Origin: Cyathus striatus
Lineage: Eukaryota; Basidiomycota; Agaricomycetes; Agaricales; Nidulariaceae
NCBI GenBank assembly: GCA_025738555.1
Contig: JAOVFP010000012.1
Span: forward strand, 2,976,001-3,040,000
Direction: 5' to 3'
DNA: 64,000 bases
Shown here: positions 1 through 11,800 of the stretch, in pieces
How positions within the stretch are numbered: position 1 is the first letter of the stretch
Layout: each line of letters begins with the position of its first letter
Notes under the pieces: generated by a model
What the model was told of the DNA's origin: nothing
Databases searched by the model: none
Seen by the model: the letters and a program-made list of their open reading frames with translations, nothing else
Program-made: the position numbers and the translations under genes

Positions 1-2395
1 CAAGCCGATATATATCACCACCGCGCGCAAACACGTACGCACCGCAATGGAAGGGTACAACGCAGTCGTCTTCGCATACGGAAAGACCGCATCAGGAAAG
101 ACATACACCCTTATAGGAGACTAAACGAGCTAGGTATCATTCCCCGCGCTACAAGAGACATCTTCCGTACATCTGCAACACGCCAGAGAGGGAATACCTC
201 CTCCGCTGCTCGTACCTAGAAATCTACAACAAAACCATCATCGATCTCCTCGCTCTCCCCCTCTTTGGCCTCAGCGAACCCGGAACAGATTCAAGGGACA
301 GGGAACGATATTATCCTCGTTCCACTCCGCGAGGAGGTTACGGGTCTGGCTGGTGTGCATGGGGTTGTGAAGAGGAAGGAAGGGAATAGGAGGACTGCGA
401 GTACGGATTGGGATGAGAGGAGTAGTCGGAGTCATAGTGTTTTTCGGGTTGTTATTGAGAGGAGGGAGAGGAGGGAAGAGGAGAGGCCTGTTACGCCTGT
501 GTGTCGTCTAGTGGGAGGCAGACTCCAGGGCTTGGTGGGGCAAGGTTGCAGGCTAAAGGTGGGAAGAGTGTGAGGACGTCCGTTTTGGTTTGTCTTTCTG
601 CTTTATGATGTGGGGTAATGGCTGATGTGGTGGAGCGTAGAGTCTTATTGATCTTGCGGGATCGGAGAAGGCTACGTCCGATAAGAAACAGACGAGAGAG
701 GGGAAGTATATTAATACTAGGTTCGTTGTTGGTTTTGTGGGAGGTTGTAGGATGCTGATGGTGTGTAGTTTGTTGATGCTAGAGACTGTTATTGGGACTT
801 TGGCGGAGAATGCTGCTAAGGGGAAGACGTACGTTCTTCCTAGCTAACTGTCGGTGTACTTGCTAATAGATGGAATGCAGGGATCACGTACCATACCGCA
901 ACTCGAAGCTTACGCGTATTCTGCAACCTTCCTTGTCCGGTAACGCACGGATAAGTGTGATTTGTACTATCAGCCCCGACCCCTCCGCCGTCACTGAGAG
1001 CACAGGCACGCTGCTCTTCGCTAAGAGGGTTAAGAGTGTTCATGTGTGTTTTACCTATCTTACTTTGCTGGGGAATGGTTTCTAACTTTGCTTCATAGCT
1101 TAACGCGCAGAAGAAAGAGATCATCGATACGGACGCGCGCATTGAGCGGTATAGGAAGGAGATCGAGGACCTCAAGTGTAGACTTGCGGAGCGTGAAGCT
1201 GATGCTCCTGTTCGTAATCGTCGGTTGTCGGCTCGTGAGGTACGTTCTTTTCTCTTTCCACATTACCACCTGCACTGACGGAGGCATTGAAGCAAATTGA
1301 CGAAACGAAAGCGGTGGGCGATCTCAACGCGCGCATAAAATCGCTCACGAAGCTCATTTTGACGAGTCAAACAGTGGATGATGCTAAGAGTGACGATTCG
1401 AGACCTGTTAGTCCTACGAAGGTCGACTTGATATGTCCCCGTATCAGGTTTGTCTTTCCCTTGGTTTATGTTGTGCATTTGCTTATTACGATGGTAGCTT
1501 CAACAAGAGCCCCTTGCCGCCCGCATGCAGATGGAGTCACAAGCCAACCAGCTTCTGTCGCTTGAAGCTGCGCCGGTTGCTCGTCCGCCCCATCCACCTA
1601 CTACCTCTGAGAGCGAGAAAGATAAACTTATCGCTGAGCAGGGCAAGACGATCCGTGAGCTTGAGATCGTCGTTAGGGGGTACGATGAGAACCTGGGCGA
1701 GCCACTGCGGAAGGTCAAGGAGGATGTTGAGCGAGAGCGGAAGGAGAAGTTTGATGAAGAGGCTAGGAAGAGGGAGGAGAAGGAGCGGTAGGCGGAGATT
1801 GTTAAGCAGTTGGAGAAGGAGAAGAAGGTTTGTCATTTGCTTTCGGTGTTTGGCATTGCTAATAGGTTTGGATGTAGGCGAGGAAGCAGCTGGAGGAGGT
1901 GCGTCGTGCACTCTCTGCATCTGTTAGCAAGTTCGATGCGTTGGGACTGGGGCTTGATGCTGCACTTGTATCTAAGCTTCAGCCACCGAAGCCATCCCTG
2001 GAGGAGCGGCTGTTGCTTTCTCTGAGACATCAAACGAGACAGCGTCTATTTTCGGGTGCACCACTGCGAGCACGAGCAAAGTGCTGGATGAGGAAGAACA
2101 CGATATCACTCCTACTTCCTCTCCCGTGCCTTCCCCCGTACGACTCGAGCTTTCGTGGTTCCCTGCTCAGCCTAGTCTGCTGGACCATGAGCCGGAATGG
2201 CTTGATAGGGGGACGAGTTTCGATTCTGTCTTGGAGGTGGAGAATGCTATTTTGCTACCGCCGCCTATGTTTGGAGTTATGAAGTTAGATATTGGGCCTG
2301 TGACCCAGCAGAACCCTGTGAGGGAGGTGTTAGGCGATAAGGAGAATATTGCTCCTGCGTGGTGGGAATTTGGATACTTATTATTAGGGAGCTAG
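1..2395 (+). pseudogene. Kinesin motor protein pseudogene, copy A (5' end outside window)
   Basis: Remnant of a fungal kinesin, resembling the Kip2/CENP-E-like (kinesin-7) group. The window starts inside the motor domain. Visible in order: MEGYNAVVFAYG followed by an intact P-loop (GKTASGKT, about 46-115), switch I (RSSRSHSVF, about 418-440), switch II (DLAGSE, about 647-664), the helix [15 protein letters not shown] (900-945), the neck region (LLFAKRVK), and a long coiled-coil tail ending in GDKENIAPAW near 2360. The frame is broken repeatedly: a TAA directly after the P-loop segment at 122-124 (GAA in copy B), and frame changes between 240 and 870. Intron-like gaps separate several blocks. 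Copy B (12998-16036) is collinear, which lets the two be read together. A functional motor is excluded. The subfamily is my judgement from the tail and layout, not from a phylogeny. Confidence 0.8.
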
Positions 2396-3660
2396 ATGTT
2401 TGTCTCAAGTTTTGGTTTTTTTGTTGTTGCTTTTTCGATTTTCTGTCTGTTCTTTGTTCGGAATGCTTTGTTGTATTTTGTATTTTTATTATGTGGATCT
2501 GGAAAATCTATTCTCCGTTGAGACTGTCACAGTGGTTATTGTTGGTCTTGCTCACTAAGAAAAGTTGAAGTAAAGTATATTGTATGAAGTAGCTGATATT
2601 TAGGACCTCAGGTATTAATGAACATCCCTCCAGAACTTCGTCTCAAAGGTCTGTCTTTCATTGCGACGTTAAAACCTCTGATATACGTTGCTTTCTACCT
2701 TACATCCTTACTGTTGGACGGACGCGCCAAGCACTGTAATCCCGACTACTCCTTTCGTTCCAACCCTTCTACTCCCTCCCCCCTCTTCAAAACACCACGT
2801 ACACCAGAAAGACTCGTGAAACTTCCTCGCATAAGGGGATTAGGATATCATTCCCTGTCACATGGATTTATACGAGATTTGCAGAGGCATCCCATTCATT
2901 GATCACCACGAGCGCCATGGTGACGCTATATGCGTCTAAGGTAGGGGAGAATGTAGCGGGATGATGGCAGTTGGTGCATGATGATTGGTCGGTCTGGTAA
3001 CAAGACTGACATGCACGTCATTCGTGGAATCCTGTAAGACTGCGTTTAGTACCGCCAATCCTTCAACAAGACATCAACGTAGGTAATACATCATCCAGGT
3101 TTCCTTTCCCAGCGCTAGCCTCATAGCAATCAGTGGATGCGAACCCTGTTCTCTTCGTGGTCATTGTAGCGTTGGAGTGTTCAATGAGGAGTTGAGAAGG
3201 CATTAACAAAGGTCTGGACTGTAGAACGCTCTACGTGAAAACGTAGGCTTCGTAAGAAACGTATGAACGGAGACGGCACGGGGGCTGGGGGACACTTGAT
3301 ACGCATGCGGCCGAAACGGAGACTCTATAGGTGTCAGAAGCGGGATACCGGGTACGAATGTGGTGAACATAGCCTGTTGCTCTGCTCCGTACGAGTTCTT
3401 CATGGTGGGGGTCGCAAGGTGGTTGACGTTGATGTTAGCTACGACGAACGGTTGATGATGGTGGTGAAGAGCTCTAGTTGAATATCTGTGGGTGTGACGA
3501 TAATGCCGCCACCATGGGCTATGCGCAGAAAGAATTTGAAAAGTATGATACGAGCCCTCTGACGTCCAAGGTCGAGCTCAGGACGACTCTACATCATCTT
3601 GTTCTACAAGAGGTCTGACACTTTTATCACACACGAGAATACACCCTTCGTCATGAGTCT
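2396..3660 (+). repeat. Kinesin 3'-flank module, copy A
   Basis: This stretch is collinear with 16037-17480 behind kinesin copy B, from the AACTTCGTCTCAAAG block (2634) through the GTAGAACGCTCTACGTGAAA block (3222) to the GACACTT-TATCACAC block (3617). Kinesin and flank were therefore duplicated as one unit of at least ~3.7 kb. Copy B has about 190 bp extra (16250-16440) not present here. No convincing gene is visible; short open frames such as 2618-2902 are not better preserved than surrounding DNA. Confidence 0.7.
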
Positions 3661-3680
3661 GTCTTCCGGTACAGGGGTTA
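3200..3680 (+). repeat. Degenerate ~0.3-0.4 kb repeat unit
   Basis: One unit of a low-identity repeat also found at 4520-4715, four times in 17020-18680 and inverted in 62281-63060. Shared landmarks in order are 'gggggctggggg-acacttgatac', 'cgtacaag/gagttcttcatggtgggggtcgcaaggtggtt', 'atgggctatg-gcagaaa' and 'tctgtcntccaag'. Units are often joined head to tail. No coding capacity is evident. Confidence 0.55.
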
Positions 3681-4520
3681 GCGGGTGGGTGGACATATTC
3701 AGAAGAGGGATTGTAATGCGTAAGGTAGAGCTAGAGATGGCGCAGCTTAAGATGCAAGCGAGTGTGTGCTATAAGGCGAGTGTAGGCATAAGTAGGGCGT
3801 ACAGAAAAAGAGGCGAAGGAAACATACCTGTTGCGTTCAAGGTAATGTAGCTTCAGCACACCCAGCGCAGTGAGTTTTACAATCGCCGATGTGAGTGCGT
3901 AAGAACGTTATCCTGTGATAAGACGAAGAGTTAGTGAGCACAGCGTTGATAAATGATGAGACAGTGAAAATGAAAATGGAAAAATGTTCAATGACTATAT
4001 ATCAACAGCGAAGGAGAAGCGGGGGGCGGGGGGGAGAAAGCACCTACTTTAGTTGTACCTGATAGCACCTTCTGCTTCTCTACTCCCTCAAAAACGTGGA
4101 TACTGCAACCTCGTTGTCCGTAACTTGCGAAGAGGACTGAACGACGTGCACGTATGTGAGCACCTCGACTCAACTCAACTCGATTCCACGTCCTCTTAGG
4201 CCACTCGAACAGTAGGGCCTACGTCACATCCTCCTCACGCATGTGTTCAAGTACAATGCACTTTGCACGCCAGATGTAAAGTCTACTCATACGGTGCTTT
4301 CCAGATCCGAGTAGCATCATCGTGGAGCGTTGCGGATGTACGAGCAGTATGGGTAGGCTCTGTGAGAGGAGTCAGGACACAGCTGCCCGTGCACATCGAC
4401 AACGATGTGTTCCCCCACCATGACCCCACGCACAATACCAACCACGGTCCGCCCAGTCCTCTTCGTGGTCGGTGTGACGTTGGGGTGAGGAGCGGGGACA
4501 GCATTGTCATAGGTCATGAC
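3680..4520 (+). repeat. Dispersed repeat R2, copy 1
   Basis: Copy of a dispersed sequence also present at 18740-19265 (+), 58898-59540 (-) and 63061-64000 (-). Landmarks are GTAATGCGTAAGG, ATGCAAGCGAGTGTGTGCTAT, ACGAAGAGTTAGTG and GTTGTACC. The 63061-64000 copy continues through the 4260-4520 part. Read on the complementary strand it has intron-like borders, so it may be a decayed split gene, but no family was recognised. Confidence 0.6.
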
Positions 4521-4715
4521 TGTCGAACGCTGTACGTGAACGCGCAATCGTCGTGAGGGGTGTATGAAAGGAGACAGTATGGGGGCTGGAGCGACACTGG
4601 ATATGAGTGCGGCTAAAACGGAGACCGTCAGGAATCGGAAGGGACATCGGTACGAGTACGTAAAACAGTCTGCTTCTCTGTACAAGCCCTTCGTGGCGGG
4701 GGTCGATGTGCATTA
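4520..4715 (+). repeat. Degenerate 0.3-0.4 kb repeat unit, truncated
   Basis: Homologous to the start of the 3200-3680 unit (TGTCGAACGCTGTACGTGAA, GGGGGCTGG, GTACAAGCCCTTCGTGGCGGGGG). Homology stops near 4706, just before the transposon starting at 4724. Confidence 0.5.
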
Positions 4716-4759
4716 GCAGTGAAAGGACCCCCGAAATCCCCCTATGAGGTCCCATCCCA

Positions 4760-4898
4760 GTCCGCACATTTCGGGGCAAAATTTCACCGATGTGTCAGGA
4801 CAGTCCGCATATAACTGGCCGATTTTTGACATGGAGGTATGATGAGAAGTCCGCATATGGACGGCGTCTGGGAGAAGGTGCCGTGCCCTGTCCGCATA
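4760..4898 (+). repeat. Subterminal GTCCGCATA repeats, left cluster
   Basis: GTCCGCA(C/T)A occurs at 4760, 4803, 4849 and 4890, all on the same strand, directly inside the left TIR. Clustered short subterminal repeats are typical transposase binding sites. The right end has the same motif at 6939 and 6981, also on the + strand. Confidence 0.6.
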
Positions 4899-5124
4899 CC
4901 GTGACTAAGGTGGTGAGATGGCGCCAAAGGCGCCGCCGCCCCGAACATATCCATTGATGAAACTAAAATTGAGTGACATAACCCTGTTCCTTGCTGTGAG
5001 GGGGCATTAAGGCGCATCATGCATGATATTGAGGTTCCTGTCTGATATTTTGAATTTCGACGTCCTAATAAATATATGAGCTGCCCATCAGCATTTACAA
5101 GCATCAGCAGATATATGCACAAAT

Positions 5125-5976
5125 TAGTGGTGTTGGGGTTCGGTTCCGTCCGGTTCAGAGACCATTTTCTCTGAACCTAGAACTGGACCTGAGGTCCGGT
5201 TCAGGCCATTTCACCGAACCTAGAACTGGACTTGAGGTTCAGGTTCTCTGGGGTCCGGTTCAGGTTCACAGTGTGTTCGAACGTCGAACTGGACCGATGG
5301 TATCTTTTTTTTTTTTTTTTTCAACATATTTTAGAAAATTAGTGGTGTAATGTTAACGGTAATTACTAGTACTAAGTACTTTCATTTCAAAAGTAACGCT
5401 CACATATTAAGAAAAAGAAGTTAACAATGGTATTAACTACTTATGTCTACATACATGAAGTAGTTCTCCTTTTGTCCTCTCCAATTCCTCGGAACCTCTG
5501 GCCATTGCAAGAATCGCACGGGGTGAGAGAAGCTGGTTTTTCGTTGCATGCTGCTTTCCTGTTCATTGACACACTGCCTCGTCCTTGATTGGTGGTCTGG
5601 CACTGGCAGAGGATGCTGCCATTAATATTCTGTTACATTACCCTATTCGTTGTCTGAGTCATTGTTGATCCATGTGTCCTGTCTATACCGGGTTGAAAGG
5701 CAAGATTAACCAGCGCATTCTATTTTTGTGGTTATCGATGGTCTGGTGGGCTGGGTTTATTACAATATTTCTGCCAAAACAATAACGAAATACTACACTA
5801 CATTACAGGTTCGAACGCGTCCGGACGCGTTCGGAGTAAACTACAGTTTCGAGAACCAAGAACCGGACATGAGGTTCGGTTCTCCTTAGTAAGCCGAACT
5901 TTGGACCGAACGTACGTCCGGTTCTCGATGGGTTCGCGTTCGAACCTAGGTTCGGAACCAAACCCCAACACCACTA
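5125..5976. mobile_element. hAT-type MITE (852 bp)
   Basis: Inverted termini read TAGTGGTGTTGGGGTT at the left and the complement ending AACACCACTA at the right. A perfect 8-bp target duplication GCACAAAT lies at 5117-5124 and 5977-5984. The subterminal regions are rich in the short motif GGTTC(G/A)G/CCGAACC. TAG ends plus an 8-bp TSD are hAT features. There is no transposase; 5320-5800 is AT-rich filler. It sits inside the element at 4724-8361. Confidence 0.88.
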
Positions 5977-6002
5977 GCACAAATGAATCACAGGTGAAAT
6001 GA

Positions 6003-6440
6003 TTTCTAGAGGAAAAGAGTCTATCAGCTGAGGAGAGCCCAACTCTGAATGCTACAACACATCATCAACTCCTGAGGGAAATGAATGTGGTTATGAAAGA
6101 CATGCAAGAAAAAGGAATTTCTTCTACCATTGGCCATGTGCTTCGATGGCAACCAGGACGAACTCCGGGAGTTAATACTACAGAAACAGGAAATGCAACA
6201 AACGCTGCCGAAGCAGCCAAAAAATGAGCCAAAGCTGTATGTACTAAGTATACAAAATTAGTAAAAGCTATAATCAATATCTAATGATATTCACTTAGCT
6301 TGTAACAACATGGAAGAATGCTTTCTTGAAATACGGACTTCCTGCAGAACTGTCTCACACAAGTAACAGTGTTTTCACCCTTGAATTCTGGAGAGAATGC
6401 GTGTAGCTTCGGATTTATCTTGGTTGAAAATGCATTATTC
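6003..6440 (+). pseudogene. Decayed coding fragment inside the 4724-8361 element
   Basis: One frame from 6003 runs 74 codons before a TGA at 6225, containing HQLLREMNVVMKDMQEKG and VLRWQPGRTPG and an alanine/asparagine-rich end. After an intron-like gap ending CACTTAG at 6299, a second piece reads TTWKNAFLKYGLPAELSH in another frame and then hits stops. Composition is coding-like and richer in CpG than the surroundings. It resembles accessory proteins I have seen in Agaricomycete transposons, but I cannot name it. The upstream part was probably disrupted by the MITE ending at 5976. Confidence 0.4.
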
Positions 6441-6938
6441 CATGGTCAAAGTGAGTTGTGCTGGTTTATATTGTGACGATGCAACCGAGTACTGAACTTT
6501 TATGCTAAGTAGCTTTATCAGTGTACTCAAAAATGGGAAGAAAGAGTGGAAATCATGCTTGGGTTCCCTCAGCAGCATAGATCAGTGCAGTCTAAAATCT
6601 TGCAATGCAATGCTTAGAATAATATGCAAGTCATGTATTCAGAGAAGTACCCACTGCAATGCGAGCAAGTAGATTGTGAAAATTCGCGATTGTAAGACCA
6701 TTAACATTCTTAACTCAAATTGAACTACGATCCATCAAGCAATGTACACAGCTCTGACTTTGAATTTTATGTAAAAAATTGCAATGGCCTACAGAAGATT
6801 GTTTTGGCTGTCAATTTTATCAACAGCAGGGGTTATGGATGGTGATAATTAGCCGGCATTTGTTGGCGCATCCAGGAATTTTAAAATAATTTTTATATGT
6901 TAATAAATAAATGAATAAATAATAGGTTCTAGGACGGT

Positions 6939-6989
6939 GTCCGCATACAGGCAGGCCCAATCCTGAGGTACCCTCCCACTGTCCGCATA
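6939..6989 (+). repeat. Subterminal GTCCGCATA repeats, right cluster
   Basis: Two copies (6939-6947, 6981-6989) lie just inside the right TIR of the 4724-8361 element, in the same orientation as the four left copies. Confidence 0.55.
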
Positions 6990-7021
6990 TGGGCCTCTGA
7001 GTCCATCCTAGGACCTCATAG

Positions 7022-8336
7022 TGGGGGTCACCAATCCCTATATGGTGTTTAGTGTGACGTCACACAGTGTGACCAAAAGTGACCAAAATCTTGTCCCAGG
7101 ATAAAACTGATGCAGTGAAGTGAAATTCTGAGTGTCCCTCTTTATTCTTTCTGTGTAATAACGATATTTCATCCATTATAAGTCTTTCAATATATGTACT
7201 ATGTCTAAATTATAAATATAAATGCTTAAATACATATTCCTTTCTTGTCACAACTTTGTCACAGGCTGAAAGTTGTCATTTAGAAGGGCCTAAGCATTGG
7301 GATATACATATCATATCATATACTTTTACATATATAACATGTTTTTATAATCTTATGTTCTTAACACTGCTATAAAATGAATTTTATGATATGCTCTGTG
7401 ATGATCTAGTGATTATATGGCTAAAATATTGCTGAATTGAAGAACTAAAGAGATATTATACTATATCTGGTTAAATTATTTTTATAATCATAAACAGTAG
7501 TTCAAATGTAGTATAATAAAGCTTATTTTATGAATTTCCGCTAAGTTATCACTTGGAGGTAGTGTTTAAGTGGTGTATATGTGGTATTTCCAAGTGTAAC
7601 GTGTTAATTTCCCACGCTCTTTGATGCTGCGAAATTGCAACATCAATTGCTTCATGGAAACTTATTATTTTGATTAGTGATAATGATATAAAGTGCTCAG
7701 CTACAACATATTAATAACATTATTGAGTCAGAATAATTATTAAGAAGAGAATGGCTGTCTAATGATGGTCTACAGTGCAATTCGAGTGTATATTATACTA
7801 GTTTCTCACGCTATTTAGCAGGGCAAACTTGTATCTATGGCCACTCATCAGAATCTCACTTTCACAGCTAGCTTTAAAGATAAAAAGTACTCAGATTAAG
7901 TATTAAAATAGAACTGTTGAGCCTGAATTTTTATTTTTTGAATTTTACCTGGAGATCTTGTGTGTTACCTTGCATTATTGACTGGTTAAAGAAGGTTTCT
8001 TAAAATTCTGGCTCAACAGTTTTGTTCCATATGTTAAACTATATAACTTTTGTTATTACGATTAGCAGATAAAGTAAACATCTGAAGACTGGGCACAATA
8101 TTACTGATTTGATGCCTATTTTGGCAGAGAGGTTGGGCTATTATGCAATTTTAAATCTATGTATTAGACTACTAAAAATATAATTACACAAGATTAAATA
8201 TACTACGAAATGACATATTATGCAAGTTATTTTAAAGCAATTGAGTGTCTGTTGCAAAAGATATTACACTGGGACAATGCAAAATGGGCATGTGTCACTG
8301 TCACGCTTGTGTGATATGCCGGATTGGTGACCCCCA
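7022..8336. mobile_element. Non-autonomous element N1, 7-bp TSD, TIR TGGGGGTCACCAATC
   Basis: Starts TGGGGGTCACCAATCCC and ends GGATTGGTGACCCCCA, flanked by a perfect 7-bp duplication CTCATAG (7015-7021, 8337-8343). The duplication is confirmed independently: the insertion lies in a TIR whose intact partner (4724-4752) contains CTATGAG only once. No coding capacity. TIRs, the first ~80 bp (TGTGACGTCACACAGTGTGAC) and the right ~700 bp are homologous to the autonomous-type element at 8880-12858, including the hairpin motif at 7912-8021 and the GATGCCTATTTTGGCAGAGA block at 8110. It is a deletion derivative or relative of that element. Confidence 0.88.
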
Positions 8337-8361
8337 CTCATAGGGGGATTTCGGGGGTCCT

Positions 8362-8879
8362 GCAGCGAAGCGAGTAGTGGAGCTTCTTAGCGCTTAGCGG
8401 TAGCAGCCATGTTCCGGTGGTTTGGCTGTGCAGTCGGCAATTGATTGCCAGTAAAACTCAAATGTATATGAAAAAATCAAATGGCTACAATGATAAGCAA
8501 AGCACTGTAATGGGACTGTTTTGGGATACTGTGTGGCGTTGATGTACTTGAAGGTTTTAAATCGGGTCAGTGGAGCGAGTTGAACCGATTCTTTGGAGGA
8601 GAGCGAGCGAGCAGATGAAGTAGACGGGTGTAACAAAGAACAATGAAGCAATGAAGGTCTAAGAAGGGACTAGATGAAGTAGATGAGCGTAACGAATCCA
8701 AGGAGCGAGACTTGAGAGTGGCATGAAATTCCAACTGGCACTCATTAGTGCTTAACAAGCGCTCATTGATATCATTGTAGATTAAGTCGGAGATAGTTCC
8801 TAAGCACCGTCCACGTCACTTGACCGGGACACTGTACCAACTATACCTTGGCGAAATCAAGATTCTGGCTCCTTGTGTG
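8362..8879. other. Spacer between two transposons, no gene seen
   Basis: About 520 bp holding the target duplications of the neighbouring elements (GCAGCGAA at 8362-8369; TTGTGTG at 8873-8879) and a few short inverted words such as AGCGCTTAGCG. No gene or named repeat recognised. Confidence 0.5.
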
Positions 8880-11800
8880 TGGGGGTCACCAATCCCGATA
8901 TGGCGCGGAGCGTGACGTCACACAGTGTGACACAAAGCGTCCTAAATCTTGTCCCAAGTAGAAATTGACATAGCAAACCCAAATCTTGGTCGTTTTTCAT
9001 CATTTTTTTTGTGCTATAATACTATATTACATCTAAAGAATGCATACAACTATGTATTATAGGTACAACATATAAATTAATTAGTAAATACACTGCTCAT
9101 TGCTCATCATCCCATTCACTATTGTTATCCTCATCAAACAACTTATCAAACTCCTCCCCAGAGTCTTGGTCACTATTTGTGTTGTTTATAGTGATGTTCC
9201 AATCTCCTGATGTATGAAGGTCAATATCTGCTTGAAGGGCAACTCTCAGTTCAGGCAAATTTGCACTTAATTTTACTGCAAGTGCATGTTTACCCTTCAA
9301 ACTTCTGTACTTTCTCACTTGATCCTTTACATCATCTTTCTTCATCTTCATTATTTTATTTTTATCCAAAATAAGTTGAAGAGAAGCAACTCTTTCAGCC
9401 TCCTTAGCACCATTTATATCTTTTTCTATCTTCTTTCTTATATTTTCTTCTTTTCTCTTTTCGGAATACTGTATAATAGCTTGTTCCAATTTTCTCTCCT
9501 CTCCAGATGTTTTTTGAGCTTTCTTTCTTATATGTTTGTAGTCTTTCTCCTTAAAGTATTTTGTCATAAATGCATGTGTATCATTGTGATGGTACATGGC
9601 TTGTGCATTGTATTGAAGCAGAGTTAATTGTGGTTGCCAGTGCATAAGAATTCTAAATGCACCCAGTGCCCCCTCATTCACATCATTTGTGGGTGATAGC
9701 CATGCCAGATCCCTCTCTTCTTCACTTGCTTCATCAATCAGCCCTCCTGGTGCAAATTCTGATATAAATTGGTTCCATGTTTTTAATGCACCTTTCAGAA
9801 ATTCAACTAAATATGGGCATAGATGAGGTAACTCTGATTTTATTTTTAAGATAGCATTTATAGCTTCAGGAGATTTCCATGGTTTCTATCAAATGCTCCT
9901 GTTTCATATGTTGCATTATCACCAATAACAAACTCAGGATCTTCAATGAGTCTATTAATGAAATGAGAGACATCTTTATGAAGTGGACCAAGATTAAGCA
10001 TATTCTCCTTATTAGCTGCAGCAGCTCGTACAGCTTGAACATATGGCTGGCTGACTGCTTGTCCATAGATTGCTAATGTTGCAAGCTCTGTTTTGGTGGC
10101 AGAACACTGAAGGGCTTTATGCAAATTATACTCCATATGACTGAAACACATGTTATTTTTATTGTCATGTGAAAACTCAAGGAACTCAATAAATTTTTCC
10201 AAATGGATAATGAGAACTGCTGCAGCTTCACAATATGATCCAAATCGATTATTGGATGTATCTGGAAATGTAAAACTTCCAGGCTTCACATTTTCATTCC
10301 ACCACCAACTGAATTTCTTATGATAACCTTTTTTATCATCTTTATTGTTAAAAATAGCTCCAGCAAGTGCAGCTGCTTTTATAGCACCTCCTACAGTAGT
10401 TGAAATTGCATCCTTCTGTGGCTTTGTTAGATTTTGATTATCAAATTGTATATCTTGAATGACTGAATCATTTGCTTGGTTTGGTAGTAATACAGGAGGT
10501 TGAACATTATTATCTTTCCAGTATGATGAAGCATGAGTATAACCACCATGAACACTATTCATATCCTTATGGCAGCCACATCCTGCCCAGATGAATAACT
10601 TCATTATAGATTTTTCACAATCTGGTAATTTTTCATATAAATCTTTTCCAAGAGACTTTGTAAGTTCCTCCATCATCATAGCTTCTAATTCATTTCTTTC
10701 ACTATTATCTAAGCTGTTCCATTTTGTTATTCCACCTGCAGATTTTATCATTTTCTTGTGTGCTTTTAAATATTCAGGTTCAAGTTCAATATTTGAAATG
10801 TCCTCCATTGCTTTAGTTCCCAATGTTTTATCAACTGCATCACTTTTTCACTGTTTAAATATCTCTGCATCTCTTTTCTCTTTTGCATAGTGATCACTAT
10901 GCATACCTACAAGCTTGTGATATAGATTAATAAGTACCAGAAGCTCTCCAGTTTCTTCTCCAAGTGGACTATCATTGTAGGCAAGTACAAGACTTTCAAG
11001 AATTACTTCCCAGTCTTTAATAGCCTCTGAGCTAGAACCATTCAGTGATGGTCTAATTCCAACAGACTGTGTTGCAATATTAGTTTTTTCAGAGCTTTCA
11101 CTATTGTAATCTTCAACTTTGTAGTTAAGATGTCTTGAATTATAGTTAATACCCTTATGTCCAGTTGAATCAGCTGAAATAGTAAAGCCTGTACACATAC
11201 ATAACTATATTTTATTCATATGAATTTAGGATCAAAAGTGCTTATCTTGAGTTTGTAGTAGCTCATAACCTAGCTGAATTTGTGCAGCATGAAATCCTTC
11301 TGCAATTATCCTTGATACTGTGGATTCACTAACATCTCCAACTACTTCAATACCTGCAGTTTTGAAGACCTCTTTTATAATGTCACCTATATGTCCTCTT
11401 TTACAGCCTGCTTTAACAAGTACACATATTAAATGGTGGGTATCTTCTGTGTACACCCCTTTATATAACAGTGAATGAGTTAATTTCTTCTTAAGTGCAA
11501 TTTCTTGAGCTTTATTTTGTGTCTTTAATTGTGATATTAACTCCTGTGTTTGTTTTTCAGCATTGAGTTTATTCTTGAGTAATAACACATTTTGTTCAAA
11601 TGCTTTAAGAGATTTTGCCAGTTCTTGTTCTAATTTCTTTTTATCATTTTCTAACACCATCATTGAATCCATGGTTGCAGAAATTCGAGCTACCAGCACT
11701 TTTATATCAGCTTTCAATTTTTTTTCTGCAAGCTCTGAGATTTCAAGATTATCTTTCAATTTTTCTCTTGTGGTAATAAGCCTTTGTTTTGTATGCCTTT

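Larger units (their letters stand above)
4724..8361. mobile_element. DNA transposon, 29-bp TIR, host of two nested insertions
   Basis: The ends are inverted repeats beginning AGGACCCCCGAAATCCCCC (4724-4752). The right copy is split by the element at 7022-8336: its inner part is 7011-7021 and its outer part 8344-8361, and excising the insertion with one TSD copy restores a perfect 29-bp match. Flanks GCAGTGAA (4716-4723) and GCAGCGAA (8362-8369) form an 8-bp target duplication with one mismatch. A motif GTCCGCATA recurs near both ends. Without the nested insertions the element is only ~1.5 kb, so this copy is non-autonomous or deleted. An 8-bp TSD fits several superfamilies (hAT, Kyakuja/Zisupton, P); no transposase is left to decide. 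Confidence 0.75.

Noticed and set aside
840..1175. Minus-strand open frame opposite kinesin copy A
   Set aside because: Shadow of the kinesin coding strand; all conserved motifs read on +.
4263..4556. 97-codon frame shared with 63106-63369
   Set aside because: Conserved as part of repeat R2; indels shift the frame between copies and no protein family was recognised.
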